A stretch of DNA of 23,319 nt from Gaoshiqia sp050298035 (GTDB taxonomy: Bacteria; Bacteroidota; Bacteroidia; Bacteroidales; Prolixibacteraceae), in NCBI GenBank assembly GCA_050298035.1, contig JBNKTK010000054.1, positions 1 to 23,319 of the forward strand, given 5' to 3'. The position numbers and the translations under genes were made by a program. The notes beneath the pieces were generated by a model, which had not been told where the DNA came from, did not search any database, and saw only the letters and a program-made list of their open reading frames with translations. This document shows positions 17,139 through 23,319 of the stretch, piece after piece; position 1 is the first letter of the stretch; each line of letters starts with the position of its first letter.

Positions 17139-17171
17139 CAAAGATAATTATTATTAACGGACAGCGACAAA
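17139..17171 (-). promoter_or_regulatory. Predicted promoter of the thrS operon
   Basis: On the minus strand TTTG (17168-17171), 21 nt, then TATCTTTG (17139-17146), perfect matches to both Bacteroidota promoter boxes. Transcription would start near 17132, with a leader of about 27 nt to the thrS ATG. That is too short for a T-box or other long attenuator. Confidence 0.7.
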
Positions 17172-17201
17172 GTGCTTTCAATTTTATTACCGCTTACAAA
17201 C

Positions 17202-17225
17202 AAAAAAGGCGCTTTTCAGCGCCTT
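17202..17225 (-). terminator. Intrinsic terminator of the DUF6588 gene
   Basis: On the minus strand AAGGCGC (17219-17225) and GCGCCTT (17206-17212) form a 7-bp stem with a 6-nt loop, followed by a run of T. It lies about 20 bp past the stop codon of the outer-membrane-type protein gene. Confidence 0.88.
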
Positions 17226-17244
17226 CACATATTTACACAAACGA

Positions 17245-18318
17245 CTATTCTCTGAAACTAAATGATATTCCGGCATTATAGGACATATATTCTGCCTTAT
17301 TAATTGAGCCAAAAATATTAAAGAAAGCCATCTTAAACCTAACCCCCGCATCCATACTTAACCGGGAGGAGGAAAACTTCAGCTTAATCGGATCTATCTC
17401 TGGTTCAACAACAATGCCGTTTTCATTATCCTTTTTAACAACAGGAAACTTTCCCAGAAGATCAGCACTAGTATGACTGTTACTGTTCCCAATGCTACCA
17501 TAAAATGTGATGAAGGAAAGTTTTTTTGATATGATCAGCCCATATTTAAGTGTTGTTGTTTCAATAACCAATCTCTGGTTTTTATCAGGAGTATAACCGG
17601 CTTCTTCCGAGCTGTACCCATAATCTTCGAGTTGAAAATCGACACCTGTATTGGCATCCATCTTTGAAAAAGATGTAAAAACAGCAGCATCAAAAGGCAA
17701 TTCTTTCAGAAAAGGCATCCATTCCTTAAACTCATGTTTGATCCCTATTCCGTAAAAGCCAACTTTAATCTTTTCCACATCATTTCCATCCTGACTAAAT
17801 GACAATTCGGGCACATACCGGAGCAAAAGATCGGTATGTGGAGCAACACCTACTGCCAACTGCACCATGGGAACAGGCACAACATCCATATCAACGCCGG
17901 GAGGAGTCCTGAATGAGCCAATCGTATCACTTGGGTTGTCCGGGTCGAGCAGGCTTAGCCTACCTCCTTCAACATCGGCACCTGCAACCGTTTGGGCAAT
18001 GTATCCATATTCTCCATCAACAACCACATCACTAAACGATAATGACCTCAAGTCGAAAGTTTTGGCAGAACTGGGAATCATCACTGCACTTGTACTAATA
18101 GACAAACCAAAACCTAATATTTTATGTGTCTCGGCAGTGTAATACCAGGCATTGTTTAACCCGTCGCCCAACGACAATGCAAACGGATCAAGATATTTTT
18201 CCATCAAAATATTTGCATCGGTTTTTCCTGCCTTAATGAAATCAACCACACCGGATTGTGAAAAACCAACTTTTACAGAGGCAAACAAAATTAATACAAC
18301 AACTATCTTTCTTCTCAT
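17245..18318 (-). CDS. DUF6588 family outer-membrane-type protein
   Basis: The 357-residue secreted protein has a signal peptide (about 1-20, MRRKIVVVLILFASVKVGFS). Alternating hydrophobic strands follow, and it ends in an aromatic C-terminal strand YNAGISFSFRE, as expected of an outer-membrane beta-barrel. The N-terminal section with KYLDPFALSLGDGLNNAWYYTAETHKILGFG looks like the Bacteroidota family DUF6588. The function is unknown. It stands alone between its terminator and a divergent DPP IV gene. The family name is from memory and should be taken as probable. Confidence 0.7.
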   Translation of the reverse strand: MRRKIVVVLILFASVKVGFSQSGVVDFIKAGKTDANILMEKYLDPFALSLGDGLNNAWYYTAETHKILGFGLSISTSAVMIPSSAKTFDLRSLSFSDVVVDGEYGYIAQTVAGADVEGGRLSLLDPDNPSDTIGSFRTPPGVDMDVVPVPMVQLAVGVAPHTDLLLRYVPELSFSQDGNDVEKIKVGFYGIGIKHEFKEWMPFLKELPFDAAVFTSFSKMDANTGVDFQLEDYGYSSEEAGYTPDKNQRLVIETTTLKYGLIISKKLSFITFYGSIGNSNSHTSADLLGKFPVVKKDNENGIVVEPEIDPIKLKFSSSRLSMDAGVRFKMAFFNIFGSINKAEYMSYNAGISFSFRE

Positions 18319-18408
18319 AACTACTTCATTTATATCAATAAAGACAAATTATTATTCGTTTGTTCCAATATTTATAAAATGACCGCAAACTATTTTTTTG
18401 TAATAAAG

Positions 18409-18421
18409 CGTTTGACAAACG
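18409..18421. promoter_or_regulatory. Palindrome in the divergent DUF6588/DPP IV intergenic region
   Basis: CGTTTG-A-CAAACG is a perfect 6-bp inverted repeat around one base, about 80-90 bp from each start codon in the AT-rich 180-bp divergent spacer. The size and position fit a regulator operator, but no protein can be named. I see no clear TAnnTTTG box for either gene here. Confidence 0.35.
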
Positions 18422-18498
18422 ACAAATAAAAGAAAATACGACGTTAATACTTTTTTATTACAGAAAAAATTCAAAGTTTTGACCGCTCAATAAAAACA

Positions 18499-20697
18499 AT
18501 GATTATGCGCAACTTCATTTTTCTCTTAATTCTTTTTTTCGGGTTTGGTTACCCCCTCCATGCTCAAAAAACAATCACCTTAGAAGATATTCAACATGAC
18601 AGGACCTTCACCCCAAAAACAGTAGAAGGGCTCCGGTCGATGAACGACGGCCTGTATTACACGACGTTGGAAGATGGAAATAAGGTTGTAAAATACAGCT
18701 ATAAGAATGGTGAAAAAGTTTCGGTAATAGTTGACCTTTCAAAAATTGAAAATGCACCAATAAAAAGTTTCTCGGCTTATGAATTTAGTGATGATGAAAC
18801 AAAATTGTTGCTGACAACAAAAATCGAAAAAATATACCGGCATTCTTTTACTGCCGAGTACTATGTTTGGAACTCTGTCACAAATGAGCTGACAGCACTT
18901 TCGGCAAAAGGACGTCAACAGGTAGCAACCTTTTCACCGGACGGCGAGCGGGTGGCTTTTGTACGCGACAACAATCTCTTTGTAAAAAGTCTCCGTTTTG
19001 GAACCGAAAGCCAGGTTACCCATGACGGCAAAAAGAATGAAATCATCAACGGCATCCCCGATTGGGTTTATGAGGAAGAATTCAGTTTTACCAAAGCCTT
19101 TGCATGGTCTCCCGATTCAAAATTTCTGGGTTTTATCCGGTTCGATGAAACCGAGGTTCCTACTTTTTCGATGCCCATGTACAAAGGAGAAGCGCCGAGC
19201 CTGGATGAAAACTCGCCCTACCCGTCGGAATACCTGTTCAAGTATCCCAAAGCCGGGGAAAAGAATTCGACCGTGAGTGTACATGTTTTCGATATTAAAT
19301 CGAAAACAACAGTTCAGGTTGATTTGGGAGAAACTCCGGATATTTATGTGCCCCGTTTAAAATGGACAGCCGACGGAGCAGAAATGGCCGTGATGCGCTT
19401 AAACCGGAGACAAAATGTACTGGATGTCCTGCTCGTAAATCCATTTACCGGAGATAGCAGATCTTTCTTCACTGAGAAAAACAACCGCTACATTGCCGAA
19501 GATTTCCTGGATGACTTCATCTTCCTGCCCGACAACGATTACTTTGTTGTAAACAGCGAGCGAAACGGTTATTCTCACCTTTACCTGTATGACCGACAGG
19601 GTTTTGAAGTAAGGCAATTAACTGACGGGGAATTTGATGTGACCGATTTTTATGGTTTCGACAGCAAGAAAAAGCTGTTCTACTACCAGGCAGCAAAAGA
19701 GTCGCCAATGTGCCGCGAAATCTATTTTGTAAGCCTTGATGGTAAAAAGCAAGGCAAACTGTCGCAACAAAAAGGGACAAATAAGGCGGAGTTCAGTACC
19801 GGGTTTAAATATTACATCAACTATTTCACAAATAATGAAACTCCCAACACGGTTACACTGCACAATAGTAACGGAGATTTGATCCGGGTTCTTGAAGACA
19901 ATAAACAACTGGCACAAAAACTTGCGGAGTACCAGTTAACCTCTAAAGAATTTTTCAGCTTTACAACCAGCGAAGGCATTTCGCTAAACGGATGGATGAT
20001 AAAACCGTCAAACTTTGATCCGTCGAAAAAGTACCCGGTTGTAATGACCCAATACAGCGGGCCAAACTCACAGGAAGTTTTGGACACATGGAGCATTGAC
20101 TGGTACAACTACCTGGCGCAGGAAGGTTTTGTTGTTGCCTGTATTGACCCGCGCGGAACCGGCGCCCGTGGCGAAGATTTCAGAAAAGTTACTTACCTGC
20201 AGCTTGGCAAATACGAGTCGGACGACCAGGTTGAAGCGGCCAAATACCTTGGCACCCTCCCATTTGTTGATAAAAACAATATCGCAATCTGGGGATGGAG
20301 CTACGGAGGTTTTATGACCTTATTATGTATGGAGAAGGGAGGCGACCTGTTCAAAGCAGGCATATCGGTTGCCCCGGTCACCAGCTATAAATTTTACGAC
20401 AGTATTTACACGGAACGATACATGCGAACACCGGCTGAAAACCCGGATGGGTACAATGACAACTCCCCGCTTGCCAATCCGTCGGGAATTAAAGGCAGGC
20501 TGCTGATCATTCATGGCTCGGCCGATGACAATGTACACTTACAAAACACGATGGAGTTTACAGAGGAAATGGTCCAGGCCGGAATCCAATTCGACATGGC
20601 AATTTATACAAACAGAAATCACGGAATATCCGGTGGCAATACTCGCATCCACATTTACCAGCGAATGACCGATTTCCTGAAGATGCAATTAAAATAA
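18499..20697 (+). CDS. Dipeptidyl peptidase IV (S9B serine peptidase)
   Basis: DPP IV removes X-Pro dipeptides from peptide N-termini and in Bacteroidota acts in the periplasm. The 732-residue protein has a signal peptide (about 1-24, ending LHAQ), a beta-propeller (about 40-480) and a C-terminal alpha/beta-hydrolase. The catalytic triad by homology is S601 in GWSYGG, D676 in HGSADDNVH and H708 in NRNHGI. The propeller carries DWVYEEE with E193/E194, the double-Glu motif that holds the substrate amino terminus and distinguishes DPP IV from other S9 members. Met3 (18505) is an alternative start. It is transcribed alone and ends at a strong terminator. Confidence 0.94.
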   Translation: MIMRNFIFLLILFFGFGYPLHAQKTITLEDIQHDRTFTPKTVEGLRSMNDGLYYTTLEDGNKVVKYSYKNGEKVSVIVDLSKIENAPIKSFSAYEFSDDETKLLLTTKIEKIYRHSFTAEYYVWNSVTNELTALSAKGRQQVATFSPDGERVAFVRDNNLFVKSLRFGTESQVTHDGKKNEIINGIPDWVYEEEFSFTKAFAWSPDSKFLGFIRFDETEVPTFSMPMYKGEAPSLDENSPYPSEYLFKYPKAGEKNSTVSVHVFDIKSKTTVQVDLGETPDIYVPRLKWTADGAEMAVMRLNRRQNVLDVLLVNPFTGDSRSFFTEKNNRYIAEDFLDDFIFLPDNDYFVVNSERNGYSHLYLYDRQGFEVRQLTDGEFDVTDFYGFDSKKKLFYYQAAKESPMCREIYFVSLDGKKQGKLSQQKGTNKAEFSTGFKYYINYFTNNETPNTVTLHNSNGDLIRVLEDNKQLAQKLAEYQLTSKEFFSFTTSEGISLNGWMIKPSNFDPSKKYPVVMTQYSGPNSQEVLDTWSIDWYNYLAQEGFVVACIDPRGTGARGEDFRKVTYLQLGKYESDDQVEAAKYLGTLPFVDKNNIAIWGWSYGGFMTLLCMEKGGDLFKAGISVAPVTSYKFYDSIYTERYMRTPAENPDGYNDNSPLANPSGIKGRLLIIHGSADDNVHLQNTMEFTEEMVQAGIQFDMAIYTNRNHGISGGNTRIHIYQRMTDFLKMQLK

Positions 20698-20715
20698 AGA
20701 CATCTTTTCATATTT

Positions 20716-21987
20716 CTACACAGCCTGCTGTTCCTTGTGATCAGCAGGCTTTTTATTTAAAAACTGATAGGAAAACCGATCATCATCCACTAAGGCATGT
20801 TGCAATATTTGCTCGAACAATTGATCCTGGTATAGCGAGAAAGTACTGTTCTTTTTCCGGATAAAAGAATATCTCAAAGGCGAGAAAGCCTCAAACTGTC
20901 GGACAAATTTCCTGCTAAAAAAGGATTTGTTAGCCAGCACTGATTCAACTAAAAACAGATCGATACTTTTCTTCATTAGCTGTTTGAATATATTCCCCTG
21001 CTCCGTTTTCAGCGCATCAACACAACTCATCACTTTTAAGCCCAAGTCATAGGTTTTGCAAAGCCATTTATCCAATACTTCGTCTTTGGCCAAACTTGAA
21101 AACCCGGTCCACAAGCGATCGTTAAAATCGTCGCCAACATCCTGTAAATCATCCAGAAGTTGCAGGTACGCCCCGTAATAATAAAAGAATTCCTCTTCCT
21201 CTTTTGTCATTTTCCCCATAATCAGGTAACCGTCGGCAACAACCGATGTGCCTCCCTTGTGAATGCAAACAGAAAATTTTTCGTCCAACCCAAGAGAACC
21301 TGCTTCCGAGATTAACCGCAAACTTTGTGTTTGAGCGCCGTGTATGGCAAGTAAACTTTCAAAAACTTCAGGGTAACAGTCGCGGTCCCAGTATTCTTCA
21401 ATTATTTCGACCATCCGGAATATTTTTTCCTCCTGGCAGTTTTGCGCAGCAACCTGCTCCCCTCTCAACCGTCGTTCAAAACGAAGGCTGAAACCGATCT
21501 TCTCAATTGTTGGGATATTAGGATTGTCCAGATAATTATCGGTATAAGGATACAACATGCTGTAAGCAAAAATGGGCGGGGTCATTTCGATTTTCCGCCC
21601 TAACAAAAACTGCACCCCGTTCATGATCCAAACATTCCGGCAAGCCTGAAAAATATCGTGAAAACATATTTCCGGATCGTATGTCCTGGCCGTATTTACG
21701 AACTGAAATGTCGCCCGGACCATTTCATCAGAAAGGATCACCGCCAACTGCCCATCACTATAATCAAGCGTATCCCTGAAAAAAACATATAGCTGATCAA
21801 GCAAGGCCTGCTTGTTCCTGTTCATTGTTTCGCCCGAAAATTTTACTTGTTCCTGAATGACTTTCAAAAAAGCCTCGAAACGTTTTTCCCGCTGTTTTTT
21901 CTCCGAGGTTGAATAAACAGGCATCCCGCTTGGCAAAATGGCCTGCGACGAATTCCAAAGCTGAATAAAGCCGGCTGAATAGTCCAT
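20716..21987 (-). CDS. Divergent class I isoprenoid-synthase-like enzyme
   Basis: The 423-residue, probably all-helical soluble protein carries two aspartate-rich motifs where class I prenyl-chain or terpene synthases have theirs. The first is D150-N-Y-L-D154; the second is a full DDxxD, D279-D-L-Q-D283, then VGDD (D286, D287) and NDR. The section from K244-G-G-T through GYLIMGK to YGAYLQLLDDLQDVGDD parallels the second half of polyprenyl synthases (KTG..., G...QI.DDILD). DVGDDFNDR also recalls the DVGED of squalene/phytoene synthases. These motifs bind Mg2+-diphosphate. No signal peptide or transmembrane segment is seen. The substrate is unknown and no isoprenoid gene is adjacent. Overall similarity to named families is low, so the fold call rests on the motifs. 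Confidence 0.65.
   Translation of the reverse strand: MDYSAGFIQLWNSSQAILPSGMPVYSTSEKKQREKRFEAFLKVIQEQVKFSGETMNRNKQALLDQLYVFFRDTLDYSDGQLAVILSDEMVRATFQFVNTARTYDPEICFHDIFQACRNVWIMNGVQFLLGRKIEMTPPIFAYSMLYPYTDNYLDNPNIPTIEKIGFSLRFERRLRGEQVAAQNCQEEKIFRMVEIIEEYWDRDCYPEVFESLLAIHGAQTQSLRLISEAGSLGLDEKFSVCIHKGGTSVVADGYLIMGKMTKEEEEFFYYYGAYLQLLDDLQDVGDDFNDRLWTGFSSLAKDEVLDKWLCKTYDLGLKVMSCVDALKTEQGNIFKQLMKKSIDLFLVESVLANKSFFSRKFVRQFEAFSPLRYSFIRKKNSTFSLYQDQLFEQILQHALVDDDRFSYQFLNKKPADHKEQQAV
20722..20758 (+). terminator. Strong terminator of DPP IV, inside the opposing gene's 3' end
   Basis: AGCCTGCTG (20722-20730) and CAGCAGGCT (20742-20750) form a perfect 9-bp stem followed by TTTTATTT. The hairpin also encodes the last residues of the convergent gene whose stop is at 20716, so the same DNA serves as terminator and coding sequence. 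Confidence 0.85.
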
Positions 21988-22038
21988 AAGTAGTTGATTT
22001 TATTCCTTCTTTTTAAAAGATGTTACAAAAAGAACCAT

Positions 22039-22056
22039 ATTTCTTTCAGAAGAAAT
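22039..22056 (-). promoter_or_regulatory. Perfect hairpin upstream of the isoprenoid-like gene
   Basis: ATTTCTT (22039-22045) and AAGAAAT (22050-22056) pair perfectly over a 4-nt loop, 52-69 bp before the start codon at 21987. It could be a leader stem or operator. The rest of 21988-22167 is AT-rich with no gene that I can support. Confidence 0.25.
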
Positions 22057-22167
22057 CATATTTCCGATGAATGCCCCTATTTAATCGATAAAATAGCGTG
22101 CCCGGATATTTTTTTAATCACAACAATAATTTTGAGAGAAACAGATAGCAACGGCACAAAATTTTTC

Positions 22168-22175
22168 TATATTTG
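22168..22175 (+). promoter_or_regulatory. Predicted -7 box of tRNA-Leu
   Basis: TATATTTG is a perfect TAnnTTTG match 77 bp before the tRNA. A matching -33 box at the usual distance is not evident. The predicted leader contains a small GCCGA-AACG-TCGGC stem (22217-22230). Confidence 0.5.
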
Positions 22176-22251
22176 CAACGCCTTTGAGGAAAACACCGGA
22201 TAAGGCACAGTGTGCAGCCGAAACGTCGGCAAACAAGGCACAACATTTATT

Positions 22252-22335
22252 GCCCAGATGGCGGAATTGGTAGACGCGCTAGTTTCAGGGACTAGTGTCC
22301 GCTTGGACGTGCAGGTTCGAGTCCTGTTCTGGGCA
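22252..22335 (+). tRNA. tRNA-Leu (anticodon CAG)
   Basis: A complete cloverleaf of 84 nt: acceptor GCCCAGA (22252-22258) pairs with TCTGGGC (22328-22334), with discriminator A22335. The D-loop is TTGGTAGACGC. The anticodon stem CTAGT/ACTAG encloses loop TTCAGGG with anticodon CAG. A long variable arm (TGTCCGCTTGGACGT) marks a class II tRNA, and the T-loop is GGTTCGAGTCC. The 3' CCA is not encoded, common in Bacteroidota. Confidence 0.97.
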
Positions 22336-22337
22336 CA

Positions 22338-22362
22338 AAAAGCCGCTATTTTAGCGGCTTTT
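22338..22362. terminator. Terminator after tRNA-Leu
   Basis: AAAAGCCGCTA and TAGCGGCTTTT pair over an 11-bp stem with a 3-nt loop, 2 nt past the tRNA. It is symmetric, with T-runs on both strands, so it could also end a leftward RNA coming from the degenerate CRISPR repeat at 22387. Confidence 0.88.
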
Positions 22363-22386
22363 GTCGTTTCACCCACTCACCCAACC

Positions 22387-22403
22387 GTTGAAAGTCTTGA
22401 TCA
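22387..22403. repeat. Truncated degenerate CRISPR repeat 1
   Basis: The 17 bases match the first 17 of the array repeat with one change (G to A at position 14). After that similarity is lost. It lies 339 bp from the first intact repeat. Read on the minus strand it could pair over 17 nt (one G-U) with the 5' end of a + strand repeat RNA. Such a leftward transcript would end at the 22338-22362 terminator, so it is a conceivable tracrRNA anti-repeat, or simply array decay. Confidence 0.7.
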
Positions 22404-22421
22404 AAACGTATATTGGCAATG

Positions 22422-22490
22422 AATAAACCTCTTGTATAAGTACATAGCGGTCTGCTGATCCGCTCCCTGCCTTCAAGAGGTTTATTTTTT
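22422..22490 (+). ncRNA. Structured RNA-like element with nested stems and T-tail
   Basis: AATAAACCTCTTG (22422-22434) and CAAGAGGTTTATT (22474-22486) form a perfect 13-bp stem, followed by T4 on the + strand. The 39-nt loop holds a second stem AGCGG (22446-22450) / CCGCT (22460-22464). It resembles the 3' part of a small RNA ending in its own terminator. It is not needed by the tRNA, which already has one. I see no clear promoter and cannot name the RNA. Confidence 0.45.
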
Positions 22491-22552
22491 GCTTTCAGCA
22501 CATGGGTAGGGCATGTAATTTAAGTGTGTCTCTTTCATTTTAACGACATTCC

Positions 22553-22588
22553 GTTGAAAGTCTTGCTCATTATACATCAATCCACAAC
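22553..22588. repeat. Degenerate CRISPR repeat 2
   Basis: A full-length 36-nt copy of the array repeat with three substitutions (positions 14, 20 and 29), 137 bp away from the first intact repeat. Like repeat 1 it is preceded by CC. Either a decayed leader-distal repeat or a tracrRNA anti-repeat. Downstream on the + strand are two small stems, GGAGA-ATGA-TCTCC (22595-22608) and CCTC-CAAC-GAGG (22627-22638), but no clear + strand terminator. Confidence 0.8.
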
Positions 22589-22607
22589 CATGTGGAGAAT
22601 GATCTCC

Positions 22608-22682
22608 CTAGTTTTTGCTCAGTGCACCTCCAACGAGGCTTACGATAAATGCGAAAATAAAAAAGGCAATTACTATTTCCAT
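22608..22682 (-). CDS. Possible 24-residue membrane peptide
   Basis: A short ATG-to-TAG frame encodes a peptide that begins MEIVIAFFIF, is hydrophobic through residue 17, and ends GGALSKN. It looks like a single transmembrane helix with a short polar tail. It sits between degenerate repeat 2 and the first intact CRISPR repeat. A hairpin (22595-22608) overlaps the last base of its stop and extends beyond it. No Shine-Dalgarno or clear promoter is seen, and a frame this short can arise by chance; the consistent hydrophobicity is the only support. Confidence 0.3.
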   Translation of the reverse strand: MEIVIAFFIFAFIVSLVGGALSKN

Positions 22683-22725
22683 CGTACGATTTTTACGTTA
22701 GTTATAAATTACGGTTCCATCCGTA

Positions 22726-23319
22726 GTTGAAAGTCTTGGTCATTTTACATCAAACCACAACCAACCTCTTAAATTCAAGTACATTCAATATGTTGAAAGT
22801 CTTGGTCATTTTACATCAAACCACAACCAAGAAACTTTTCATTCTGATCTCACATGCTGTTGAAAGTCTTGGTCATTTTACATCAAACCACAACATGGTG
22901 GATTTTCGAAAAAAAACTGTGCTAGTTGAAAGTCTTGGTCATTTTACATCAAACCACAACTGTAAATGGTAAACACTTCAATCAAAAAGAGTTGAAAGTC
23001 TTGGTCATTTTACATCAAACCACAACAGCATCAGCATGTTGATGCAAACGTTAATTGTTGAAAGTCTTGGTCATTTTACATCAAACCACAACATAATACC
23101 TGTTTTCAGCCAACACTTTCCGGTTGAAAGTCTTGGTCATTTTACATCAACCCACACCCCCATTGGCCATCGAACGGATAATGGTTAAGTTGAAAGTCTT
23201 GGTCATTTTACATCAAACCACAACGCCCGGGGCAACCACCCCATAGCACCCGCGTTGAAAGTCTTGGTCATTTTACATCAAACCACAACGATGTGTTTGC
23301 TTATCAGGCGCGGATAGGG
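22726..23319. CRISPR. CRISPR array, 36-nt repeats, at least 9 repeats; runs off the window
   Basis: Nine repeats start at 22726, 22792, 22859, 22925, 22991, 23057, 23123, 23189 and 23254. Each is 36 nt, beginning GTTGAAAGTCTTGG and ending ATCAAACCACAAC. Spacers are 29-31 nt, mostly 30, and all differ. The window ends after a 30-nt spacer, so the array probably continues. All repeats are identical except 23123-23158, with two A-to-C changes near its 3' end. Degenerate copies lie only to the left, which suggests a leader on the right and leftward transcription. Read rightward, however, the repeat has type VI-B-like features (GUUG/CAAC ends, UUUU in the loop of an UUGGU/AUCAA stem). No cas gene is in the window. 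Confidence 0.97.

Noticed and set aside
15156..17141. Longer thrS start at TTG 17141, and a longer S41 protease start at TTG 6095
   Set aside because: Both would begin in or upstream of well-matched promoter boxes, and both skip a good ATG that yields the family-typical N-terminus (TGS domain or signal peptide).
20716..21987. Assignment as squalene or phytoene synthase
   Set aside because: DVGDDFNDR resembles their second motif, but the first motif and the rest of the chain do not match. A broader class I isoprenoid-fold call is safer.
22588..22725. + strand tracrRNA tail after degenerate repeat 2
   Set aside because: The small stems GGAGA/TCTCC and CCTC/GAGG are short, no good terminator follows, and part of the region reads as a hydrophobic ORF on the other strand. 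Kept only as a possibility in the repeat entry.
22727..22972. 81-residue + strand ORF across the array, and a similar 70-residue one at 22210-22422
   Set aside because: The first translates CRISPR repeats into recurring KVLVILHQTTT-like segments. The second runs through tRNA-Leu. Neither is a protein gene.
22252..23319. Integrated mobile element with tRNA-Leu as attachment site
   Set aside because: No integrase, no direct repeat of the tRNA 3' end and no other mobile gene is visible in the window. The array next to the tRNA is not evidence on its own.

Overview
The window looks like chromosomal DNA of a Bacteroidota bacterium, probably a marine or sediment-type member of the Marinilabiliales/Prolixibacteraceae side of the phylum (placement inferred, not tested). 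The evidence is Bacteroidota-type promoters (TTTG, about 20 nt, then TAnnTTTG) in front of several genes, families typical of the phylum (DUF4293, DUF6588, DPP IV, an AddA-like helicase-nuclease), and a near absence of Shine-Dalgarno sequences, with one striking exception at infC.

Layout: A short gene end (1-96, +) meets a leftward cysteine block cysK-cysE plus an RlmL-like rRNA methyltransferase gene (128-3130, -). Next is a leftward operon for a periplasmic S41 protease, a PnuC transporter and a nicotinamide riboside kinase (3242-6035, -). A DUF4293 membrane protein and a 1104-residue AddA-like helicase-nuclease follow (6210-10135, -). A rightward two-component pair (10261-11863, +) converges on a leftward fructosamine-kinase/SIS-isomerase pair (11919-13778, -). 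Then comes the classical translation operon thrS-infC-rpmI-rplT (13908-17105, -), in which infC begins with an AUC codon. A DUF6588 outer-membrane-type protein (-) and dipeptidyl peptidase IV (+) diverge at about 18.4 kb. DPP IV converges on a gene for a divergent class I isoprenoid-synthase-like enzyme (20716-21987, -). The right end holds a tRNA-Leu(CAG), a region with degenerate CRISPR repeats, a structured RNA-like element and a possible 24-residue membrane peptide, then a CRISPR array that runs off the window.

How the genes work together: cysE and cysK catalyse consecutive steps from serine to cysteine. pnuC and the kinase take up nicotinamide riboside and trap it by phosphorylation. The fructosamine kinase and SIS protein suggest a phosphorylate-then-cleave route for glycated amines. 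The array has 36-nt repeats with GTTG...CAAC ends. Read on the + strand they resemble type VI-B (Cas13b) repeats, while the side on which repeats have decayed favours minus-strand transcription and a type II-C reading. No cas gene lies in the window, so the type stays open.
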